Assembly (NCBI RefSeq): GCF_018860425.1
Contig: NZ_JAHKPI010000014.1
Location: 434,001-498,000, forward strand
Source of the DNA: Marinobacter sp. F3R08
GTDB lineage: Bacteria; Pseudomonadota; Gammaproteobacteria; Pseudomonadales; Oleiphilaceae
Direction of reading: 5' to 3'
DNA: 64,000 bases
Both the position numbers and the translations under genes were made by a program. The notes below the pieces were generated by a model. It saw nothing but the letters and a program-made list of their open reading frames with translations. It had not been told where the DNA came from and did not search any database. Shown piece by piece: positions 1-9,198 of the stretch (the first letter of the stretch is position 1; every line of letters begins with the position of its first letter).

Positions 1-1312
1 GGGCCACAAACTGTTCCAGCATGGCCTCGAGCGGTTTGATAAGGCTGGGGTCACCAGCAATCTCAAACGGCCCCTTCTCCTGGACCTGGCGAACGCCTCC
101 TTCTTTGACATTTCCGGCAACGATGCCGCTGAAGGCCTTACGCAGGTTCGCTGCAATCAGGTGTACCGGCTGGTCGCGATGAAGTTCCAGCGCCCGCATG
201 TTGTCATGATCGGGCTCGAAAGGCAGCTGGAACACCGGGTCGATTTTCAGCATCCAGTTGAAGTAGTACGCGTCCTGCATGGCGCGTCGGAACGTCTCGA
301 CTTCACTCATACCTTTCTTCATGGTCTGCGCCACGCGCACCGGATCATCAATGATGATCTCGTATTTGCCGGCGGCCTCGTCCCCGAGGGCGTTGCGGAT
401 GAATTTGTCGATCATCTCGAAATACTCTGCATTCTCCTGCTGACCGGTAAAAACAACCGGAAAGGGCAGATCGGCGTTGTCCGGGTGCAGGAGGATGCCC
501 AGCAAGTAGAGAATTTCTTCGGCAGTGCCGACACCACCGGGGAATACGATGACCCCATGGCCGCAGCGGACAAAGGCTTCCAGCCGCTTTTCGATGTCCG
601 GCATGATCACCAGTTCATTCACGATGGGGTTGGGTGCCTCGGCGCCAATGATGCCGGGTTCTGTGATCCCGATATACCGGCCATCTTTGACCCTTTGCTT
701 GGCGTGGGCAATGGTTGCGCCCTTCATGGGGCCTTTCATGGCGCCAGGCCCGCAGCCGGTGCAGATGCTAAGGCCCCGGAGCCCCAACTGGTGCCCCACT
801 TCCTTGCTGTACTGGTACTCGTCATGGCTGATGGAGTGGCCGCCCCAGCAGACAACCAGGTCCGGTTGTCTGCCCGCCTGCAATACCCGGGCATTTCGAA
901 GGATATGGAACACGTAGTTGGTGAGGTCTTCCGGATCATCCCGGCGGAAACCAGCGGCCATCGGCGGGATCGAGTGGGAGTAGATGATGTCCCTCAGAAC
1001 AGAGAACAGATGCTCTCGAATGGCACGGAGCATTTCGCCGTCCACAAACGCGTGTGCCGGTGCATTGATCAGCTCCAGCTTGAGTCCCCGTGGCTGTGGC
1101 ACCAGCCGGACATCAAATTCGGCATGGGACTCCATCAATGCCTTGCAGTCGTCGGTTTCGATGCCGGTATTGAGGACCGCGAGGGCACATTGACGAAAGA
1201 GTTTGTACAACCCGCCTTTGCTGCGGTCTTTCAGGCGGTTGACCTCATGGTTCGAGAGAATTTCAAGGCTGCCCTCGGGGGAAACCAGGGCATTGATGGT
1301 CGTTTCCTGCAT
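1..1312 (-). CDS. ppnN: Pyrimidine/purine nucleotide 5'-monophosphate nucleosidase PpnN (YgdH), partial
   Basis: Cytosolic LOG-family enzyme that cleaves nucleoside 5'-monophosphates to a base and ribose 5-phosphate. Translating the minus strand from the ATG at 1312-1310 gives MQETTINALVSPEG and an open frame to the left edge, about 437 codons. The E. coli protein has about 454, so only the last few residues are missing. Family motifs are visible: GCGPGAMKGPMKG and the LOG signature PGGVGTAEE that binds the nucleotide phosphate. The large plus-strand ORF here is its antisense shadow. It is divergent from thiI, 110 bp away. Identity is firm; the 3' end lies outside the window. Confidence 0.93.
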   Translation of the reverse strand, partial: MQETTINALVSPEGSLEILSNHEVNRLKDRSKGGLYKLFRQCALAVLNTGIETDDCKALMESHAEFDVRLVPQPRGLKLELINAPAHAFVDGEMLRAIREHLFSVLRDIIYSHSIPPMAAGFRRDDPEDLTNYVFHILRNARVLQAGRQPDLVVCWGGHSISHDEYQYSKEVGHQLGLRGLSICTGCGPGAMKGPMKGATIAHAKQRVKDGRYIGITEPGIIGAEAPNPIVNELVIMPDIEKRLEAFVRCGHGVIVFPGGVGTAEEILYLLGILLHPDNADLPFPVVFTGQQENAEYFEMIDKFIRNALGDEAAGKYEIIIDDPVRVAQTMKKGMSEVETFRRAMQDAYYFNWMLKIDPVFQLPFEPDHDNMRALELHRDQPVHLIAANLRKAFSGIVAGNVKEGGVRQVQEKGPFEIAGDPSLIKPLEAMLEQFVA

Positions 1313-1422
1313 TAACGGTGGAACTCCTGGGTGTTACGGAAATGCCCGACTTTGAGGCAAGCAGTCAAAAGAGTAGACTAAGGCCTTTCACTCCTTTACG
1401 CCACCCGACAAAATTCCGATCT

Positions 1423-2877
1423 ATGAAACTGCTTATTCGTCCCGCCCAGGAAGTTGCTATCAAGAGTAAACCTGTCCGTCGACAGCAGATGCGTCATCTG
1501 CGTCAGAACATTCGCAAATTGCTGGCCCGGCTGGATCCGGGTATCCGGGTTGAAGGGAGCTGGGATCGCGTGGACGTGGAGGTTCCGGATGGCCTTGGGT
1601 TATCCGGGCCCGCCATCGACGTGATTGCGCGAATTCCGGGTATTTCCACCATACAGGAAATCGCGGTATTCCCGTTCATCAGTCTTGAGGACGTGGCTGA
1701 AAAGGCAGTTGAGGCCTTTGCTGAGCGTCTGAACGGCAAAACGTTTGCCGTCAGGGTTCGCCGTCAGGGTGAACACAGTTTCCGCTCTATTGATCTGGAG
1801 AGAATGGCCGGTTCTGCTCTGATGCAGGCGTCAGCCGCCAGTGGCGTCGACCTGAAATCACCGCAGGTTGAGGTGCGCATCGAGGTGCACGGCGATCAGT
1901 TTCATATTGCCCACCGGAAGCACCGAGGCTTGGGCGGGTACCCGCTTGGCAGTGTCGAGAACGTTCTGACCCTTATTTCCGGGGGCTATGATTCATCCGT
2001 AGCCGCCTATCTGATGATGCGCCGGGGCCTGCGCAACCATTTTCTGTTTTTCAATCTCGGAGGCATCGCCCATGAGGTCGGCGTGCGCCAGGTGGTGCAT
2101 TATCTGTGGGACCGCTACGGCGCCTCCCACAATGCCAAGTTCATCTCGGTACCTTTCGAGGGTGTGGTGGCCGAAATCATGCGTTCAGTGAATCACCGCC
2201 ACTGGGGGGTGGTGCTGAAGCGCCAGATGCTGATGGCCGCAGCCGAGATTGCGCGCAAGAACAATGCCTGCGGTATCGTGACCGGCGATGCCGTTGCCCA
2301 GGTTTCCAGCCAGACCCTGAGCAACCTGAATGTCGTGGACCGGGCCAGTGACGAAGTGGTCCTTCGTCCGCTGGTGTCGATGGATAAAGAGGCCATCATC
2401 AGCATGGCGCGGGACATAGGTACAGAAGTCTACGCCCGGAACATGCCGGAATATTGTGGTGTGATTTCCCAGAAGCCGGCTACCCGAGCCAAGCTCCACC
2501 GGGTGGAAGCTGACGAAGCGCTGATGGACGCCAACGTGCTGGCAAATGCGATTGAGGCCCGGGAGGAAACGCCGGTTCACCGGCTGCTGGAAACCACCGT
2601 GACACCGGAGGAAGTGGAGCTGGTGCAGACGCCGTCAGTCGATGACGTGATCATCGACGTGCGTCACCCCTCGGAGGGCGAGCAGTCGCCGCTGACACTA
2701 ACCAACAACGAAATTCTTCGCATCCCATTCTACGAGCTGAATCAGCAGTTGTTGGCGTTACCAAAGAATCGGCAATATCTGCTGTATTGCGATCGAGGCA
2801 CGATGAGCCGAATGCACGCCGGCCATTTGAAAGCCGAAGGGCACGCAAACGTGAAGGTTTACGCGCCCGCCGCCTGA
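1423..2877 (+). CDS. thiI: tRNA 4-thiouridine synthase / sulfurtransferase ThiI
   Basis: Adenylates and thiolates U8 of tRNA; in enterics it also supplies sulfur for thiamine thiazole. The 484-residue protein (E. coli 482) has an N-terminal ferredoxin-like/THUMP region (about residues 60-165), a PP-loop ATP site (SGGYDSS), the conserved Cys in MPEYCGVISQKP, and a C-terminal rhodanese domain with the persulfide Cys in YLLYCDRGT. The frame is open back to 1318, but ATG 1423 (MKLLIRPAQEVAIKSK) matches the family N-terminus. It ends 4 bp before the convergent amidohydrolase gene, so the two are tail to tail with no room for a terminator. Confidence 0.95.
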   Translation: MKLLIRPAQEVAIKSKPVRRQQMRHLRQNIRKLLARLDPGIRVEGSWDRVDVEVPDGLGLSGPAIDVIARIPGISTIQEIAVFPFISLEDVAEKAVEAFAERLNGKTFAVRVRRQGEHSFRSIDLERMAGSALMQASAASGVDLKSPQVEVRIEVHGDQFHIAHRKHRGLGGYPLGSVENVLTLISGGYDSSVAAYLMMRRGLRNHFLFFNLGGIAHEVGVRQVVHYLWDRYGASHNAKFISVPFEGVVAEIMRSVNHRHWGVVLKRQMLMAAAEIARKNNACGIVTGDAVAQVSSQTLSNLNVVDRASDEVVLRPLVSMDKEAIISMARDIGTEVYARNMPEYCGVISQKPATRAKLHRVEADEALMDANVLANAIEAREETPVHRLLETTVTPEEVELVQTPSVDDVIIDVRHPSEGEQSPLTLTNNEILRIPFYELNQQLLALPKNRQYLLYCDRGTMSRMHAGHLKAEGHANVKVYAPAA

Positions 2878-2881
2878 AACC

Positions 2882-3895
2882 TCAACCAGACAGGCCCTTG
2901 AAGAACTGCTGGACGTTCTCGCTGAGAGCGTCCAGATCATACCCACCTTCCTGAACGACCAGGGTAGGCAGACCGAGCTGACGCACATGGGTGCTGAGTT
3001 TGCAGAAGCCTTCCGAAGAAACCGATACCTTGGCCTGAGGATCGTCTTTGTAGATATCGAAACCCAGCGCGAGGATCAGAGCATCCGGCTGGAACAGTTT
3101 GATAGCCGCCAGAGCCTCGTCCACTCTGCTGAAGAAGTCCTCTTCCGTTGAGCCATGGGGCATTGGCATATTGATGTTGTAGCCAAAACCCTCACCCTCG
3201 CCGCGCTCGTTCTCAAAACCGGTAACCACCGGGTAAAAGTTGGTGGGATCGCCATGAATCGAAATGTAGAGCACGTCGCTACGATCGTAGAAAATTTCCT
3301 GGATGCCCTGGCCATGATGCATGTCCGTATCGAGGATCACGATTTTCGGGAACCGCGTTTTCATGTGTTCAGCAGCAATGGCAGCATTGTTCAGGTAGCA
3401 GAAGCCACCAGCAGCATCGCGACGGGCATGGTGTCCCGGTGGGCGGCAGACTGCATATGAGGTACGGTCGCCGGCAATCAGCGCGTCCGCGGCACCGAGG
3501 GCACTCTGGGCTGACCAGTAGGCCGCATGCCAGGTGTGCTCGCCAATCGGACAACTGCCGTCGGCCTGATACCGGGCGGCCTCAGCCAGGATGCCGGTCA
3601 GATGATTGGGGGAGCGAACGAAAATGTTCGAGATGACTTCGTCGCCCCAGTCGTCCATCTGTTTCCAGCGCCGGTGGGCGGATTCGAGGAACCGCAGGTA
3701 GCCCAGGTCATGCACTTTCGAGATCGGCCCGGCTCCCTGATCTGCCGGTTGAAGCACAGAAATACCCATTTCCCTCAGACCGCTCAGCATTTCTCCGGTT
3801 CGAGCAGGAATTTCCTGGGGCTGACGCATTTGTCCGCGGGTAAAGTAGGTCTGTGGAATATGCTCATCCTGTGCAGGATGGAAAAATGCCTTCAT
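2882..3895 (-). CDS. Acetylpolyamine amidohydrolase (class II histone-deacetylase-like)
   Basis: A 337-residue zinc deacetylase of the arginase/deacetylase fold. It carries the active-site His pair in CRPPGHHARRD, the metal ligands in DTDMHHGQG, a later Asp in GFDIYKDDP, and the substrate Tyr in EGGYD. Length and N-terminal pattern (ARTGEM...LRE, KVHDLGYLRFLESA) fit bacterial acetylpolyamine amidohydrolases (AphA) better than AcuC. AGGAGG lies upstream of the ATG at 3895. It is divergent from an aldehyde dehydrogenase, suggesting polyamine breakdown: deacetylation, then oxidation of the derived aldehyde. The pairing is inference; substrate range is not readable from sequence. Confidence 0.85.
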   Translation of the reverse strand: MKAFFHPAQDEHIPQTYFTRGQMRQPQEIPARTGEMLSGLREMGISVLQPADQGAGPISKVHDLGYLRFLESAHRRWKQMDDWGDEVISNIFVRSPNHLTGILAEAARYQADGSCPIGEHTWHAAYWSAQSALGAADALIAGDRTSYAVCRPPGHHARRDAAGGFCYLNNAAIAAEHMKTRFPKIVILDTDMHHGQGIQEIFYDRSDVLYISIHGDPTNFYPVVTGFENERGEGEGFGYNINMPMPHGSTEEDFFSRVDEALAAIKLFQPDALILALGFDIYKDDPQAKVSVSSEGFCKLSTHVRQLGLPTLVVQEGGYDLDALSENVQQFFKGLSG

Positions 3896-4080
3896 TGTCC
3901 GGCCTCCTGAGTGTCTGATGCCCCGAGTATAGGCACACTCGGGGGATGATCAAAAGCCTGCCCTTGACTTTACAGGTTGGGATACAACATCCACTATGAA
4001 AGACATAAAACACTGACGCAACCAGAATACCTATACTGCGTCCTACTCGGGGCGGAGCCAATCACAGAAGAGGAGCCGAG

Positions 4081-5532
4081 ATGATCGAGTCACCCCTGCT
4101 GGAAAAGCGGACCGGCTACATCGGTGGTCGCTGGACTGACAATGAGCATGGCAATACCTTCGATGTTTATAACCCGGCAACAGGCAACGTGATCGCCCAG
4201 GTCGCGTCCATGTCGGAACAGGAAGTAAACGCTGCGGTTGCTGCCGGCAAGTCGGCACTCCGGTTGACCAGTCCCTACAGCATTGAGACCCGCCGCAAGT
4301 GGCTTGAGGATATCCGGGATGCGCTAAAGGCCAACAAGGAGGAGGTCGGCCGGATCCTGTGTATGGAGCACGGCAAACCGCTGCAGGAAGCCCAGGGTGA
4401 AGTGGACTATGCCGCGGGATTCTTCGATTACTGTTCCCGGCACATCCAGGCCCTGGATGCGCATACCATTCCGGAAAAACCGAAAGACTGCACCTGGACG
4501 GTCCATTACCGGCCTGTCGGTGTTACCGGTCTGATCACGCCCTGGAACTTTCCCATTGGCATGATCGCCAAGAAGCTCTCCGCTGCCCTGGCAGCAGGTT
4601 GCCCATCGGTAATCAAACCGGCCAGCGAAACCCCGCTGACCATGATTGCGCTGTTCAGTCTGATGGACAAACACACCGATCTGCCCGATGGCATGGTGAA
4701 CCTGGTGATGGGCAAGGCTAGCGTGATCGGAAAGGTTCTGTGTGAGAGCCCGGATGTCCCGATGCTGAGCTTCACCGGCTCAACCGAGGTAGGCCGCAAG
4801 CTGATCGTCGACACGGCTGAGCAGGTCAAGAAGCTGGCGCTGGAACTGGGTGGCAACGCACCGTTCATCGTTTTTGACGATGCCGACCTGGATGCGGCAG
4901 CGGATAATCTGATTGCCAATAAATTCCGCGGTGGTGGCCAGACCTGTGTCTGTGCCAACCGGATATTCGTGCATGAAAAAGTGGCGGATGCCTTCGGTGA
5001 AAAACTGGCTGAGCGGGTTAACAAGATGACCGTCGGTGACGGCATCAATGGCGACGTGGATCTTGGTCCCCTGATCAATCAGGCCGGCTACGATAAGGTC
5101 AAACGCCATGTGCAGGACGCCCTGGAAAAAGGCGCGACCCTGGTTGCCGGCAAGAAGCCGGAAGAGCTGGGTAACGACCTGTTCTTCCCGCCCACCGTGG
5201 TACACGGTGTAAACCGGGAGATGTGCTGCTACCAGGAAGAAACCTTCGGCCCGCTGGTGCCCATGGCGCTGTTCCGTACGGAAGAGGAAGTGATTGACGC
5301 TGGTAACGATACCGAGTTCGGTCTGGCCTCTTACGTGTTTACAGCCGATGCTGAGCGCGCCCAACGGGTGGCGGCCGGTCTTCGCTTCGGTCACTGTGGC
5401 TGGAATACCGGCACTGGTCCGACACCGGAAGCGCCGTTTGGCGGCATGAAAGCCTCCGGTATCGGCCGCGAGGGTGGCCTGGAGGGTCTGTTCGAGTTTG
5501 TTGAAGCGCAGACCGTACCGCGTGGATTTTAA
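4081..5532 (+). CDS. NAD(P)-dependent aldehyde dehydrogenase, GabD-like (succinate-semialdehyde DH)
   Basis: A 483-residue ALDH. It shows the cofactor and active-site motifs TPWNFPIGMIAKKLSAAL, FTGSTEVGRKL, catalytic Glu in LELGGNAPF and nucleophile Cys in GGGQTCVCANR, and ends with EAPFGGMKASGIGREGG. The second Cys two residues after the nucleophile and the overall pattern fit GabD-type succinate-semialdehyde dehydrogenases. An AGGAG Shine-Dalgarno lies just before ATG 4081. It starts 185 bp from the divergent acetylpolyamine amidohydrolase, consistent with oxidation of 4-carbon semialdehydes from putrescine or GABA. Exact substrate is uncertain within the ALDH family. Confidence 0.88.
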   Translation: MIESPLLEKRTGYIGGRWTDNEHGNTFDVYNPATGNVIAQVASMSEQEVNAAVAAGKSALRLTSPYSIETRRKWLEDIRDALKANKEEVGRILCMEHGKPLQEAQGEVDYAAGFFDYCSRHIQALDAHTIPEKPKDCTWTVHYRPVGVTGLITPWNFPIGMIAKKLSAALAAGCPSVIKPASETPLTMIALFSLMDKHTDLPDGMVNLVMGKASVIGKVLCESPDVPMLSFTGSTEVGRKLIVDTAEQVKKLALELGGNAPFIVFDDADLDAAADNLIANKFRGGGQTCVCANRIFVHEKVADAFGEKLAERVNKMTVGDGINGDVDLGPLINQAGYDKVKRHVQDALEKGATLVAGKKPEELGNDLFFPPTVVHGVNREMCCYQEETFGPLVPMALFRTEEEVIDAGNDTEFGLASYVFTADAERAQRVAAGLRFGHCGWNTGTGPTPEAPFGGMKASGIGREGGLEGLFEFVEAQTVPRGF

Positions 5533-5562
5533 GGTATAAGCCCTCGATTTTGAGGATGTCGC

Positions 5563-5667
5563 ACGGGGGGAGGTTCCCCTTCAGGACACGCTACGAGCAC
5601 ATCCATGTGCGCTTGTCTGTGGCCATCCATGGCCACAGACAGTCCTGAGGGGGAACCTCCCCCGCGC
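5563..5667. repeat. Composite palindromic element with two nested hairpins
   Basis: Outer arms GGGGGAGGTTCCCCTTCAGG (near 5566-5585) and CCTGAGGGGGAACCTCCCCC (near 5644-5663) are almost perfect inverse complements (one mismatch). Between them lie two further perfect hairpins: GCACAT-CC-ATGTGC (5597-5610) and GTCTGTGGCCA-TCCA-TGGCCACAGAC (5615-5640). The whole can fold as a three-way junction. It lies in the 308-bp gap between the aldehyde dehydrogenase and uvrD. It resembles a REP- or MITE-like intergenic repeat or a structured RNA. No second copy is in this window, and no function is assigned. Confidence 0.8.
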
Positions 5668-5840
5668 TCTTTCTGGCGGTGGGTGACGGCTGATCAAACT
5701 TTCACACCTGACATGACGCAGGTCGGGTTAGCAACGCGTAATCCGGCTCACTCTTTGAAAATATTCCTGCCCGACAAACCTGCTTTTCTCCTGTTATACT
5801 CATCGACCTGTTTATTTAACCAGTAGCGAACCGATTTTCT

Positions 5841-8006
5841 ATGGACGTCTCCCACATCATCGATCCGTTGAACGATGCCCAGCGTGAAGCTGTTACCGCA
5901 CAGAACGACCATCTCTTGGTTCTGGCAGGTGCCGGTAGTGGCAAAACCCGCGTTCTGGTGCACAGGATTGCCTGGTTGATGACCGTGGATCGGGTGCCGC
6001 CCACTGGCATCCTGGCGGTTACGTTTACCAACAAGGCCGCCAAGGAAATGCGTTACCGCATCGAACAGATGATGCAGATTCCTGCTCGCGGCCTTTGGTT
6101 TGGCACCTTTCATGGCATCGCTCACCGTTTGTTGCGTTCGCACTGGAAAGACGCTGGCCTGCCGGAGAACTTCCAGGTACTGGACAGTGACGATCAGCTG
6201 CGGCTGATCAAGCGGGTAATGCGGGAAAATCAGATTGATGAGAGCAAGTGGCCGCCGAAGCAGGCCCAGTGGTTTATCAACAGCCAGAAGGACGAAGGAC
6301 TGCGGGCGGATCATATTCAGGAGAATCCGGGTGACCACTTCCTGTCGATCATGCTGAAAGTCTACCGCCAGTATGAAAAGCTCTGTCAGCAGGGCGGTCT
6401 GGTGGATTTTGGCGAGCTGTTGCTGCGCTCTCACGAGCTGTGGCTGCACAGGCCGGAGCTGCTGGCCCATTATCAGAGTCGGTTCCAGCACATACTGGTG
6501 GACGAGTTTCAGGACACCAATACAATTCAATACGCCTGGCTCCAGGTGCTGGCCAGTAACCGGGTGCCATTGACCGTGGTGGGAGATGACGACCAGTCCA
6601 TCTACGGTTGGCGCGGCGCCAAGATCGAGAACATCCAGCAATACCAGCGGGATTTTCCCAATGCCCGGCTGGTTCGTCTGGAGCAGAATTACCGCTCCAC
6701 CCAGATGATTCTCAAGGCCGCCAATGCGGTTATCGCCAATAACCAGGGCCGGTTGGGCAAAGAGCTCTGGACGGACGGTCCCGAGGGCGAACCGATCAGC
6801 CTGTACGCGGCGTTTAATGAGCAGGATGAGGCCAACTACATCGCCGACAGCATTTCCGCCTGGGTTCAGGATGGCAACCTGCGCAGTGAGTCCGCGATCC
6901 TCTATCGCTCCAACGCCCAGTCCCGGGTTCTGGAAGAATCGCTGATGCGTCAGGGCATTCCATACCGGGTTTATGGTGGCCTGCGCTTCTACGACCGACA
7001 GGAAATTCGCAACGCTCTGGCGTACTTGCGGCTGGTCCAGTATCGGCGGGATGATGCTGCCTTCGAGCGTGTGGTGAACGTGCCGCCCCGTGGCATCGGT
7101 GCCAAGAGCCTTGCGGAACTTCGGGAATATGCCACCGAGCAGAGCATCTCGTTATGGGAATCTGCTGAGCGTTTGCTGGACGCCGGGCAGGTGAAAGGTC
7201 GGGCGAAAACCGGATTACAGTCTTTTATTGCCATCATTGAAGGCCTCTCCGGCATGGTGGGGGAGGCTTCGCTGCATGGCCTGATGAAACAGACCATTGA
7301 AAACAGCGGGCTGAAAGACTATCACGCCAATGAAAAGGGCGAGAAAGGTCAGGCCCGGGTGGAAAACCTGGAGGAACTGGTCAACGCGCTGTCTGACTAT
7401 GACGTGGAAGACGGCGTCGATCCGCTGTCGGAGTTTATCGCCCAGGCGGCCCTGGATGCCGGCGAATCCCAGGCCGAAGCCCATGAGGACAGTGTCCAGT
7501 TGATGACGTTGCATTCTGCCAAGGGGCTTGAGTTTCCTCTGGTGTTCCTGGCGGGTGTAGAAGAAGGCCTGTTTCCTCACGGCATGTCCCTGGAAGAGCC
7601 CGGCCGAATGGAGGAAGAACGGCGTCTGGCCTACGTGGGCATCACCCGGGCCATGAAAAAGCTGGTGCTGACTTACGCAGAATCCAGGCGTTTGTACGGC
7701 CAGGAAAAATTCAATGCCCTGTCCCGGTTTGTGCGGGAGATTCCAGCGGATTGTCTGCAGGAAGTGCGTTTGCGTAACACGGTGACCCGACCAGCCATGG
7801 TGGGGCGTCCGAATGAAAGCATGTTCAGCCAGGATTCAGCACAGCAATCGGGGTTCAGCCTGGGGCAGCGGGTGCGCCATCCGAAGTTCGGTGAGGGTAT
7901 TGTGATGAATTCAGAAGGCACAGGGCACCATACCCGGGTTCAGGTGAACTTTGATGAAGGGGCGAAGTGGCTTGTTCTTGCCTATGCGCCTTTGGAGGCC
8001 TGCTAG
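5841..8006 (+). CDS. uvrD: DNA helicase II, UvrD/Rep superfamily 1
   Basis: A 721-residue 3'-5' helicase for nucleotide excision and mismatch repair (E. coli UvrD 720). Motif I is AGAGSGKTR, motif II VDEFQDTN, motif III GDDDQSIYGWRGA, motif IV QNYRST, motif V TLHSAKGLEFPLVFLAG and motif VI VGITRAMKKL. The C-terminal Tudor-like region (FSLGQRVRHPKFGEG) is the UvrD interaction module for RNA polymerase and UvrB, which Rep lacks in this form. It starts at ATG 5841. The preceding 170 bp hold a TTATAC-like -10 near 5794, but no clear -35. Confidence 0.95.
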   Translation: MDVSHIIDPLNDAQREAVTAQNDHLLVLAGAGSGKTRVLVHRIAWLMTVDRVPPTGILAVTFTNKAAKEMRYRIEQMMQIPARGLWFGTFHGIAHRLLRSHWKDAGLPENFQVLDSDDQLRLIKRVMRENQIDESKWPPKQAQWFINSQKDEGLRADHIQENPGDHFLSIMLKVYRQYEKLCQQGGLVDFGELLLRSHELWLHRPELLAHYQSRFQHILVDEFQDTNTIQYAWLQVLASNRVPLTVVGDDDQSIYGWRGAKIENIQQYQRDFPNARLVRLEQNYRSTQMILKAANAVIANNQGRLGKELWTDGPEGEPISLYAAFNEQDEANYIADSISAWVQDGNLRSESAILYRSNAQSRVLEESLMRQGIPYRVYGGLRFYDRQEIRNALAYLRLVQYRRDDAAFERVVNVPPRGIGAKSLAELREYATEQSISLWESAERLLDAGQVKGRAKTGLQSFIAIIEGLSGMVGEASLHGLMKQTIENSGLKDYHANEKGEKGQARVENLEELVNALSDYDVEDGVDPLSEFIAQAALDAGESQAEAHEDSVQLMTLHSAKGLEFPLVFLAGVEEGLFPHGMSLEEPGRMEEERRLAYVGITRAMKKLVLTYAESRRLYGQEKFNALSRFVREIPADCLQEVRLRNTVTRPAMVGRPNESMFSQDSAQQSGFSLGQRVRHPKFGEGIVMNSEGTGHHTRVQVNFDEGAKWLVLAYAPLEAC

Positions 8007-8052
8007 CAGCTATTGAATACGATTTTCCTTGTCAGGCGTTGGTCAATCCCTT

Positions 8053-8086
8053 AATGTGCACAAACGCATAAATGTGCATACGTGCA
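8053..8086 (+). promoter_or_regulatory. Candidate ArsR-type operator region upstream of permease operon
   Basis: The perfect 8-bp palindrome TGTGCACA and a repeated AATGTGCA (8053 and 8071), followed by ATACGTGCA, lie 40-70 bp before the permease start in an otherwise featureless leader. The operon's last gene is an ArsR-family repressor, so an autoregulatory operator is plausible. The repeats are seen; the binding role is inferred. Confidence 0.4.
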
Positions 8087-8121
8087 GATATGGAGCGTTT
8101 TACGTCATTGAAGGAAAGGTT

Positions 8122-9198
8122 ATGGACAAGAATAGTTGGGCAGTCGCCCTTGATGAGTTGCTGCATGTAGGCGGTGCTCTGATACTTATCATCGCCGTTG
8201 TCGCGGTTCTGACAGGCATCATCCGGGAATATATTCCACAGGATAAACTTCAGAAAAAACTGGCCAAGAATGAAAAACGAGGCCCGTTGGTGGGGGCGTT
8301 ACTGGGTACGCTTACACCGTTTTGTAGTGCATCCATGGTGCCAGTGGTGATGGGGATGATAGAAATGCGGGCATCCATGGGTATGGTGTTCGGCTTTCTG
8401 ATTTCCGCCCCTCTGTGCAACTTTGTTGTTGTCGGTCTTATTGTTGCGGTTTTGGGTTGGCAGGTAGCGCTTGTGTACCTGGCTCTGACTCTGGGCGGTG
8501 CCATGCTGGCGGGGTTCGTCATTGGCCGGACACCGTTAAAACATGCTTTTCGCCGTATTGAGGATGTACCCGCAGGCGGATGTGGCAGTGCGCCGGCGCC
8601 TGCTTGCTCTGCTTCTGCTCCCGTCTCGGCCTGTTCTGCCCCGACTCCCGCCGCCACAGCATGTACGGCAACCGCCATGCCCAGCTGCAACAGTGAGGCA
8701 ATGGCGATAGAGTCGCCGTCAGGGCAGTTGGAAGAATGCATAGCCACCGCCTGTGCTCCCACCAGCAGCATGGCCGGCATAGCGCACAAAGAGCGCATGA
8801 AGCTGGCCATGCGCTTCGCCTGGGCACTGTTCAAGCGAATAATTCCGTACGTTTTGATTGGGGCCGTGATCAGTGCGCTGTCTGCGGCTTTTCTCCCCGC
8901 GGAAATCGTCGAGCAATACATAGGCGAGGATAGCTGGTATGCCATTCCCGTGGCTGCAAGCATTGGTGTGCCACTGTATTTGCGAATTGAGATGGCTCTT
9001 CCCTTGCTTCAGGTGCTCATTGCCAAAGGCATGGGTATGGGGGCTGCCATGGCGTTGTTGATTGGCGGAACGGGTGCCAGTCTGCCGGAAATCGCCATTA
9101 TCTCTTCCGTGCTCAAGCCGAAAGCAGTGGTGGCTTTCGTGATAACCGTCATTACTCTCGCCATTGTTGGTGGGGTTGTTTTCAGTGTTGTCTTCTAA
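8122..9198 (+). CDS. DUF318/ArsP-type permease with a cysteine-rich cytosolic-type loop
   Basis: A 358-residue inner-membrane permease of the UPF0718/YraQ/ArsP family, some members of which export trivalent organoarsenicals or other metal(loid)s. Each half has several hydrophobic helices. The family signature appears as TPFCSASMVPVVMG, with Ala where relatives have a second Cys (TPFCSCS). Residues about 150-215 form an Ala/Ser/Pro-rich linker with seven cysteines (Cys154 to Cys211), suggesting soft-metal binding. ATG 8122 follows AAGGAAAGG; the open frame back to 8029 is leader. It is first of four co-directional genes ending with an ArsR regulator. Family firm, substrate inferred. Confidence 0.85.
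   Translation: MDKNSWAVALDELLHVGGALILIIAVVAVLTGIIREYIPQDKLQKKLAKNEKRGPLVGALLGTLTPFCSASMVPVVMGMIEMRASMGMVFGFLISAPLCNFVVVGLIVAVLGWQVALVYLALTLGGAMLAGFVIGRTPLKHAFRRIEDVPAGGCGSAPAPACSASAPVSACSAPTPAATACTATAMPSCNSEAMAIESPSGQLEECIATACAPTSSMAGIAHKERMKLAMRFAWALFKRIIPYVLIGAVISALSAAFLPAEIVEQYIGEDSWYAIPVAASIGVPLYLRIEMALPLLQVLIAKGMGMGAAMALLIGGTGASLPEIAIISSVLKPKAVVAFVITVITLAIVGGVVFSVVF

Noticed and set aside
161..1315. 384-codon plus-strand ORF at the left edge
   Set aside because: Antisense shadow of ppnN, whose minus-strand translation carries the LOG motif and family start.
5748..6641. 297-codon minus-strand ORF over the start of uvrD
   Set aside because: Overlaps conserved uvrD motifs I-III on the other strand and matches no family I know.
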